From: Deltaproteobacteria bacterium
GTDB lineage: Bacteria > Desulfobacterota > DSM-4660 > Desulfatiglandales > HGW-15
Length of the DNA: 11,739 bases
Direction: 5' to 3'
Assembly: GCA_016929815.1 (NCBI GenBank)
Contig: JAFGIC010000507.1
Coordinates: 1 to 11,739 of the forward strand
Part shown: in pieces, positions 6,946-11,739 of the stretch
Layout: each line of letters starts with the position of its first letter
How positions within the stretch are numbered: position 1 is the stretch's first letter
The notes under the pieces: generated by a model
What the model saw: the letters and a program-made list of their open reading frames with translations, nothing else
Databases searched by the model: none
What the model was told of the DNA's origin: nothing
Made by a program: the position numbers and the translations under genes

Positions 6946-8739
6946 TTATTCCGACAGCAAACCGATCCCGAGTTCCTTCAATTGAGACTCTTCAACAATT
7001 GATGGGGCATCGCTCATCAGGCATGAGGCGCTCGATGTCTTAGGGAAGGCGATTACCTCCCTCAGGGATTCCGCGCCAACCATGATCGCAACGAGGCGGT
7101 CAAGGCCGATTGCCATTCCGGCATGAGGGGGCGCACCGTATTTCAGGGCCTCCAGAAAGAACCCAAATTTCCTGTCAGCGGCCTCCCTGGTTATGCCCAG
7201 TATCTTGAAGATCTCATCCTGCAGTGACATGTCATGTATCCTGACACTCCCTCCGCCTATCTCGACGCCGTTGAGCACAAGGTCATAGGCCCTGGCCCTG
7301 ACTTTCTCGGGAGAGTCCTTTAAAAGATGAAGGTCTTCGATTAAGGGGGCTGTAAAGGGGTGATGAACTGCCTGGAGCCTGCCTTCATTTTCATCATATT
7401 CCAGAAGTGGAAACCTGGTAACCCAGAGGAATGAAAGGGCATCCTTCTCGATGATGCCGAGCCTCTTGGCCACCTCAAGCCTCAGCATGCCCAGGGCCTG
7501 GTTGGCCACCTTTATTTTATCCGCGACAATCAGCAGCAGGTCGCCGGGACGGGCGTCCATGATCTTGTTGAGGCCGCTAATGTTTTCCTGATTAAAGAAT
7601 TTTGCTATGGGCGACTGCCATTCGTTATCCGTGATCTTGATCCATGCCAGGCCCTTTGCGCCAAGGTCTGAAACGAACCTGGAGAGTTCGTCCAGGATCT
7701 TTCGCGAGAAATCAGCGGCAGCATTTTCAACCTTGATGGCCTTTACACAACCGCCGGTTTCCAAGGCCTGTCTGAAGACATTGAAATCCGATCTTGCGGC
7801 AATGCCGGAGATGTCTTTAAGCTCCATGCCGAAGCGCATGTCGGGCCTGTCGCACCCGAAGCGGTCCATGGCCTCGGTGTATTCCATCCTGGGGATAGGG
7901 ATCGCAATTTCTTTGCCCAGCACAGTCTTGAAAAGGTCTTTCATCATCTCTTCGAATATCGCCATTACCCCTTCTTCCCCGGTAAAGGACATCTCCAGGT
8001 CGATCTGGGTGAATTCTGGCTGGCGGTCCGCCCTCAAGTCTTCGTCCCTGAAGCATCTTGCGACTTGGTAATACCTGTCAAATCCCGCGACCATCAGTAT
8101 CTGCTTGAAGAGCTGGGGCGATTGGGGAAGGGCGTAAAAAGTTCCCTTGTTTACCCTGCTGGGCACCAGGTAATCCCTTGCGCCCTCCGGGGTGCTCTTG
8201 GTCAGAAAGGGCGTCTCCACCTCGAGAAAACCGTTCCTATTGAGGCATTCCCTTATTGAGGAGACAACCTGATGGCGTTTCCTGAAATTTTCAAAAAGTC
8301 TCGGCCTGCGCAATTCCAGGTAGCGATACTTTAGCCTCAGGGTCTCTGAGGCGTCAACAGCGCCGTCAACCTGAAAGGGAGGTACCTCGGTCCTGTTAAG
8401 GATCTTCAGGTCCGTCACAAAGACCTCTATGTCTCCGGTGGGCATTTTGGGATTCTCCTGTCCCTTAAGCCTCGGCGAAACCTTCCCCTTAATGGCGATT
8501 ACCCATTCGTTTCTTAGTACATGCGCCTTTTCATGGGTAACCACGCTGACCTTGGGATCAAATACTATCTGAGTAATGCCGCCCCTGTCCCTGAGATCAA
8601 TAAATATTAGGCTTCCCAGGTCACGTCTGCCGTTGACCCATCCCATTAAGAGCACCTCTGTGCCGGCGTTATTCGCACTTAGGCTGCCGCAGTCATGGGT
8701 GCGTTCCCAGTTTTCCAGTGTGTCGATGTTAGTGCTCAT
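6946..8739 (-). CDS. aspS: Aspartate--tRNA ligase
   Basis: A class II aminoacyl-tRNA synthetase that charges tRNA-Asp; 597 residues, the normal bacterial length. The N-terminal OB-fold anticodon domain (about 10-115) has RTHDCGSL and GWVNGRRDLGSLIFIDLRDR. The catalytic core has FLEVETPFLTKSTPEGARDYLVPSR (flipping loop), the motif 2 region QVARCFRDEDLRADRQPEFTQID (225-247) and motif 3 GMAIGLDRLV (541-550). The bacterial GAD insertion lies at about 290-420. The residue after RRD is Leu41 in DLGS, which resembles Asp-specific (discriminating) enzymes such as E. coli AspRS rather than the DHGG of many nondiscriminating AspRS/AspRS2-type enzymes. This is recalled from memory and would need alignment. 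The start has a weak GAGAGA site about eight bases upstream. It is co-directional with hisS, 165 bp upstream. Confidence 0.97.
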   Translation of the reverse strand: MSTNIDTLENWERTHDCGSLSANNAGTEVLLMGWVNGRRDLGSLIFIDLRDRGGITQIVFDPKVSVVTHEKAHVLRNEWVIAIKGKVSPRLKGQENPKMPTGDIEVFVTDLKILNRTEVPPFQVDGAVDASETLRLKYRYLELRRPRLFENFRKRHQVVSSIRECLNRNGFLEVETPFLTKSTPEGARDYLVPSRVNKGTFYALPQSPQLFKQILMVAGFDRYYQVARCFRDEDLRADRQPEFTQIDLEMSFTGEEGVMAIFEEMMKDLFKTVLGKEIAIPIPRMEYTEAMDRFGCDRPDMRFGMELKDISGIAARSDFNVFRQALETGGCVKAIKVENAAADFSRKILDELSRFVSDLGAKGLAWIKITDNEWQSPIAKFFNQENISGLNKIMDARPGDLLLIVADKIKVANQALGMLRLEVAKRLGIIEKDALSFLWVTRFPLLEYDENEGRLQAVHHPFTAPLIEDLHLLKDSPEKVRARAYDLVLNGVEIGGGSVRIHDMSLQDEIFKILGITREAADRKFGFFLEALKYGAPPHAGMAIGLDRLVAIMVGAESLREVIAFPKTSSASCLMSDAPSIVEESQLKELGIGLLSE

Positions 8740-8848
8740 TTGATGTTATCTCTCGTTATTTGTTTTTAAAAGAAATTGCGCTCCGGTTTATGTTATCGAA
8801 TGGCGCCAGGCTCACCCTCCTTTACTCTTCAAGCTATGGCGGGCAGTA
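8740..8848 (-). other. aspS leader, no clear promoter
   Basis: The aspS-proximal part of the hisS-aspS spacer. It contains the palindrome TGGCGCCA (8801-8808) and, on the minus strand, an AAAGGAGGG sequence running directly into a GTG at 8815-8813 that opens a 19-codon frame ending at 8756. That purine-rich tract abuts the GTG too closely for normal initiation. I find no convincing -35/-10 pair, so aspS may be read from hisS or from a promoter I cannot see. Confidence 0.4.
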
Positions 8849-8925
8849 GGCACAGGTTACAGGGCAAAAATAATTTCAGATCTCAAATTTGAAATTTCAA
8901 ATTTCTATTCCCTGTGCCCTGTGCC
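8849..8925. repeat. Imperfect inverted repeat with inner palindrome, overlapping the hisS end
   Basis: Outer arms of 16 bp at 8849-8864 (GGCACAGGTTACAGGG) and 8910-8925 are complementary at 14 of 16 positions. They flank 45 bp of AT-rich DNA containing a perfect 20-bp palindrome at 8885-8904, built from alternating AAATTT and GAAATTTC units. The right arm lies inside hisS and encodes its final residues. The GC-rich arms around an AT palindrome resemble a REP/MITE-type intergenic element or a foldback terminator for hisS. Family membership cannot be judged without other copies. Confidence 0.7.
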
Positions 8926-10182
8926 ATTTTTTATGATATTTATTATCCCTTGAACAAGGTTGTCCAGCCCGATCTCCTTCTGGTCCTTTGTATCCATGTC
9001 CCTTAATATTCCTTTGCCTGATACAAGCTCGTCCTCTCCTACGATAAGAGCCCTTTTTGCGCCGATACGGTCGGCCTTCTTCATCTGGGCCTTGAGTCCC
9101 TTTGAGCCGTATTCCATCTCTGCCGATATCCCCGATCTCCTGAGTTCTGTAACCCAGCCGAATACCTTTTTTTCGGCATCTGCGCCCAGCCCGGCCATGA
9201 AGATCTCCGGCCTGTTGTAATCCTTTTTGATTGAGTCCTCTATCAATGCCACGAGTCTCTCGAATCCGATTCCGAATCCTATGGCAGGATAATCAGGCCC
9301 TTCAAGCTGTTTAATAAGGCCGTCATAACGTCCGCCGCCGGCGACCGCGTTCTGGGCGCCCAGCCTGTCCGTCTGTATCTCAAAAGTGGTCCTTGAGTAG
9401 TAATCAAGGCCCCTGACAAGCCTGTGATTTATGACATATCTTATCCCCGAGTTATCAAGATATTCTCTGAGGAGGGAAAAGTGCCTGGCGCAGTCATCGC
9501 AAATAAAGTCAAGTATGGACGGCGCGTCTGAAACTATCTCTTTGCATGATTCCACCTTGCAGTCAAAGACCCTAAGGGGATTGTACTCCGCCCTCCTTCG
9601 GCAGTCCTCGCACAGGCGGCCTGATCTCTCGGAAAGAAAGGCCCTGAGCTTATCCCTGAAGACGGTCCTGCAGACGGGACAGCCGAGGGAGTTTATATTA
9701 AGGACAACATCATTAAGCCCCAGTACATTAAAAAGGTGCATGATCATGATTATTATATCGGCATCGCTGGCAGGCCCAGGATCTCCGAACAGCTCGGCAT
9801 TTATCTGATGGAACTGACGGAACCTGCCCTTCTGGGGCCTTTCATGTCTGAACATAGGGCCGATGGAATAGAGTTTCTGTACGGGATTATCCTGGTATAG
9901 CCTGTTTTGTATATAGGCCCTTACAACCGAAGAAGTAGCCTCAGGCCGCAGGGTAATGCCCTCCCCCTTACTGTCTGTAAGTGTGTACATCTCTTTTGAC
10001 ACTATATCCGTGTCCTGACCTATGCTTCGGCTGAAGAGTTCGGTCTTTTCCAGCAGTGGGGTCCGTATTTCCTTGAACCCGAAGGCGTTAAAGACACCTC
10101 TTGCCTCGGCCTCCACCCATTGCCAGAGTGCTGTTTCACGGGGAAGTATGTCCTTAAATCCTTTTATGGCGCTAATTTCCAA
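8905..10182 (-). CDS. hisS: Histidine--tRNA ligase
   Basis: A class II synthetase that charges tRNA-His; 425 residues, normal length. The N-terminus IKGFKDILPRE is diagnostic. Motif 2 is MFRHERPQKGRFRQFHQ (110-126), the HisA signature is RLVRGLDYYSRTTFE (254-268) and motif 3 is AIGFGIGFERL (300-310). The anticodon-binding domain covers about 325-418. Cys pairs CPVC (168-171) and CEDC (191-194), with C208 and C213, form the cysteine-rich insertion seen in many bacterial HisRS and may bind a metal. The start is TTG, chosen because AAGGAGGT lies eight bases upstream and the protein then begins at the conserved position. The last residues, NGTGHRE, are encoded by an arm of an inverted repeat and look like a non-conserved tail. 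Together with aspS it forms a translation cluster. Confidence 0.97.
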   Translation of the reverse strand: MEISAIKGFKDILPRETALWQWVEAEARGVFNAFGFKEIRTPLLEKTELFSRSIGQDTDIVSKEMYTLTDSKGEGITLRPEATSSVVRAYIQNRLYQDNPVQKLYSIGPMFRHERPQKGRFRQFHQINAELFGDPGPASDADIIIMIMHLFNVLGLNDVVLNINSLGCPVCRTVFRDKLRAFLSERSGRLCEDCRRRAEYNPLRVFDCKVESCKEIVSDAPSILDFICDDCARHFSLLREYLDNSGIRYVINHRLVRGLDYYSRTTFEIQTDRLGAQNAVAGGGRYDGLIKQLEGPDYPAIGFGIGFERLVALIEDSIKKDYNRPEIFMAGLGADAEKKVFGWVTELRRSGISAEMEYGSKGLKAQMKKADRIGAKRALIVGEDELVSGKGILRDMDTKDQKEIGLDNLVQGIINIIKNGTGHRE

Positions 10183-10198
10183 TAGGATAAACCTCCTT
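10180..10198 (-). promoter_or_regulatory. Strong ribosome-binding site and TTG start of hisS
   Basis: On the minus strand AAGGAGGT (10198-10191), an eight-base spacer and TTG (10182-10180). The near-perfect Shine-Dalgarno sequence fixes the rare TTG as the start, and there is no competing ATG that would give the conserved N-terminus. Confidence 0.8.
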
Positions 10199-10254
10199 TA
10201 TATTTTCAGAAGACCGGCATTGAACCTGGACCGGTTTAAGAATATTTGTGTCCT

Positions 10255-10283
10255 TTCTAACAGAGATTGTGACATACAGTCAA
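10255..10283 (-). promoter_or_regulatory. Weak housekeeping-type promoter candidate for hisS
   Basis: On the minus strand TTGACT (10283-10278), a 17-base spacer and TTAGAA (10260-10255). The -35 hexamer is good (5 of 6 to TTGACA) but the -10 is poor. Some promoter is expected here because the upstream gene ends in a terminator, so this is the best candidate rather than a firm call. Confidence 0.25.
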
Positions 10284-10330
10284 TAATTTATGCCGGCTGT
10301 AAACAGGAATGGAATATTATTGAAGAAAAG

Positions 10331-10344
10331 GGATATTAATATCC
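10331..10344. repeat. 14-bp perfect palindrome upstream of hisS
   Basis: GGATATTAATATCC is fully self-complementary. It lies between the FN3-gene terminator and the hisS promoter candidate, about 150 bp upstream of the hisS start. It could be an operator for a dimeric regulator, but AT-rich palindromes of this size also occur by chance. The rest of the 224-bp spacer shows no gene. Confidence 0.35.
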
Positions 10345-10357
10345 GGTGTGCATAAAG

Positions 10358-10393
10358 AAATGCCGTCCCGCGCAATGAAGGGGGACGGCATTT
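10358..10393. terminator. Terminator downstream of the FN3/Ig-like gene
   Basis: A 12-bp perfect stem (10358-10369 AAATGCCGTCCC with 10382-10393) and a 12-base loop, starting 13 bp past the stop of the secreted-protein gene. On the minus strand the stem ends in ATTT followed by CTTT, a modest U-tract. It should separate that gene's transcript from hisS. Confidence 0.75.
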
Positions 10394-10406
10394 TAGTTGG
10401 GACCTG

Positions 10407-11675
10407 TTAACGCCGTCGTGTTACCAGGATCTGATCTGATGAACTGTTCCCTGCCTCATCGTATGCAGTAATGGTGATTATATTTCTCCCTATAGACAGT
10501 TCAATTCCGGGTATTGACCAGGTCGCAGTTCCTGTTGCTGTCCCTGCGGCCCCGGTTGCTTTGTTTGCCCATATTACTGTTGTGACTCCGACATTATCGG
10601 ATGCACTGCCGGCCAGATTAACAGCTGAGGATCTTATCCTGAAATATCTTCCGCTTGTAGGAGAGGTTATAGTTACTGCAGGATCGGTATTATCCACGGA
10701 AACACTTTTTACAACCGGTTCTTCTTCTATGGGCGCTGCCGGTTCTTCTGCCGTATATGTTACTGTTATAATTGCAGAAGATGTGTTGCCAGCGCTGTCT
10801 GTCGCTGCCACCGCAATGGTATTTGTCCCTTCCTGAAGAGAAATCTGGGAAATGGACCATGATGTAGTCCCGGAGGCAGTGCCGCTTGTCTGATTTGCGG
10901 CATTCGCCCAGGTGACCGTTGATACACCAACGTTATCGCCGGCGGTTCCGGAAAGACTGACCGTGCCGGAGGTTGTCGCATACGTCCCGCTGCTGGCAGG
11001 AGAGACAACGGCAATAGCAGGTGCCTGGGTGTCAGTCTCAATGACGGTTTCTTCAGGGGTCGTGGTTTCTTCAACAGCATAGGTTATTGTCAAGGTGTCA
11101 GTGGCCGTTTTGCCGCTGCAGTCTGTTGCAGTCACTGTAAAGGCATTATTTCCCGGCACAAGCGGGATATTTGAAACGGACCATGAGGTGGTCCCGGAGG
11201 CAGTGCCGCTTGATGATGAACTGCTTAACATCCAGATGACTGTCGAAACCTCATCATTATCGCCGGCTGTTCCTGATATTGTGATCGTTCCCGAGTTTGT
11301 CGTATATGTGCTGCTGCTGGTAGGAGATGTAATGACGATAGAAGGCGCAATTCCGTCTGAATAATATGAGATCTCATTTGAGAGTTGCTCGCTTTCCCCT
11401 ATACTGTTATATGCAGAAATACGAAAATAATATGTGGTGTTAGCCGTAAATGAGAAATTTTTCAACGAGTATTGGGTTACATTTCCGGCATCCACTTTAT
11501 TAGGATAATTTGCCTTCACAGTCCCTGATGCTGTGCCATAATAAATATTATAGCCTGTGGGGGCGCCGCCGGTAGTAGGTGTATCCCACTTAAGTGTTGT
11601 AACACATGCATAGGCCGGGTATGCTGATGTCAAAAAGAAGACAGCCAATATAAATATTTTTATTGTATTTTTCAT
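10407..11675 (-). CDS. Secreted protein with one FN3 and three Ig-like repeats
   Basis: A 422-residue exported protein with no recognised enzyme domain. A signal peptide (1-23, MKNTIKIFILAVFFLTSAYP then AYA) probably ends before Cys24. Residues 25-105 are a fibronectin type III domain (LKWDTPTTGGAPTGYNIYYG, later TYYFRISAYNSIGESEQLSNEI) like those in surface proteins and cytochromes of Desulfobacterota and Nitrospirota. Three bacterial Ig-like repeats follow at about 111-199, 218-307 and 331-419, each with SG-T/S-A-x-DN..V-T/S-TV.W (W148, W256, W369), an SGTASGTTSWS-like loop and an N-x-[IF]-x-[VI]-x-A-x-D strand. Glu/Thr/Pro-rich linkers separate them. The protein ends in RRR without a membrane anchor or sorting signal. 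GGGAGGA lies five bases before the ATG, with a sigma-54-type promoter upstream. Adhesion or matrix structure is likely but unproven. Confidence 0.88.
   Translation of the reverse strand: MKNTIKIFILAVFFLTSAYPAYACVTTLKWDTPTTGGAPTGYNIYYGTASGTVKANYPNKVDAGNVTQYSLKNFSFTANTTYYFRISAYNSIGESEQLSNEISYYSDGIAPSIVITSPTSSSTYTTNSGTITISGTAGDNDEVSTVIWMLSSSSSSGTASGTTSWSVSNIPLVPGNNAFTVTATDCSGKTATDTLTITYAVEETTTPEETVIETDTQAPAIAVVSPASSGTYATTSGTVSLSGTAGDNVGVSTVTWANAANQTSGTASGTTSWSISQISLQEGTNTIAVAATDSAGNTSSAIITVTYTAEEPAAPIEEEPVVKSVSVDNTDPAVTITSPTSGRYFRIRSSAVNLAGSASDNVGVTTVIWANKATGAAGTATGTATWSIPGIELSIGRNIITITAYDEAGNSSSDQILVTRRR
10854..10888 (-). repeat. 35-bp near-identical internal repeat, copy in Ig-like domain 2
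   Basis: Matches 11178-11212 at 33 of 35 bases and encodes the SGTASGTTSWS loop of the second Ig-like repeat. The identity at silent as well as coding positions suggests recent duplication or gene conversion between domains. Confidence 0.8.
11178..11212 (-). repeat. 35-bp near-identical internal repeat, copy in Ig-like domain 1
   Basis: Partner of the copy at 10854-10888, encoding the same loop in the first Ig-like repeat. The corresponding stretch of the third domain has diverged clearly at the DNA level. Confidence 0.8.
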
Positions 11676-11715
11676 TTTACTCCTCCCTGATTAGGTTTGG
11701 GTCCAAAAATAGAAA

Positions 11716-11732
11716 AGCAATTTCCATGCCTG
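11716..11732 (-). promoter_or_regulatory. Sigma-54 (-24/-12) promoter for the FN3/Ig-like gene
   Basis: On the minus strand CAGGCATGGAAATTGCT (11732-11716) fits the RpoN consensus YTGGCACGRNNNTTGCW. GG (11730-11729) and GC (11718-11717) are separated by the required ten bases, and only two of the thirteen or so defined positions differ. Transcription would start near 11705, giving a leader of about 30 bases that contains the GGGAGGA ribosome-binding site. An upstream activator site would lie outside the window. Confidence 0.6.
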
Positions 11733-11739
11733 ATATTAG

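Noticed and set aside
8756..8815. A 19-codon leader peptide before aspS, starting with GTG on the minus strand
   Set aside because: The purine-rich AAAGGAGGG directly abuts the GTG, leaving no normal spacing, and the peptide has no run of aspartate codons or attenuator hairpin that would suit a leader.
10022..10339. Long plus-strand open frame across the hisS start region
   Set aside because: Most of it is antisense to hisS, lacks a ribosome-binding site and has no recognisable protein features.
11600..11610. Lipoprotein signal at AYA-C24 of the FN3/Ig-like protein
   Set aside because: A lipobox needs Leu, Val or Ile at -3 and a small residue at -2. Here they are Ala and Tyr. A normal signal peptidase I site is more likely.

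Overview
The window looks like a chromosomal segment from a free-living, Gram-negative-type (diderm) bacterium of moderate GC content. Three things point towards the Desulfobacterota/Myxococcota/Nitrospirota area. There is an MglA-type small GTPase next to a DUF4388 protein. There is a periplasmic HtrA protease. There is a secreted FN3/Ig-like repeat protein behind a -24/-12 (sigma-54 type) promoter. The phylum assignment is an inference from gene content, not proof. I see no transposase, integrase, phage gene, CRISPR array, tRNA or rRNA.

Plus-strand block (1-6892): a possible 12-codon tail of an upstream gene, then an MglA-family GTPase (161-766). Next is a DUF4388 protein with one recognisable but altered cNMP-binding-like domain and a second more degenerate one (785-1954). 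Then come selB (2011-3915), a full-length cinA (3973-5220) and an HtrA/DegP-type protease (5372-6892). The first four genes are spaced 18-57 bp apart and may be co-transcribed. The protease has a 151-bp upstream region containing a good match to an extracytoplasmic-stress (sigma-E-like) promoter.

Minus-strand block (11739-6946): a sigma-54-type promoter, the secreted FN3/Ig-like protein (11675-10407), a terminator, hisS (10182-8905, TTG start), a repeat-rich 165-bp spacer and aspS (8739-6946). The HtrA gene and aspS converge on a perfect 18-bp stem-loop that should terminate both.

Most genes are housekeeping: translation (selB, hisS, aspS), nucleotide repair (cinA) and envelope quality control (HtrA). 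The least ordinary parts are the GTPase/DUF4388-cNMP pair, the repeat that supplies the last codons of hisS, and the two alternative-sigma promoter candidates. I did not find a clearly new multi-gene system.
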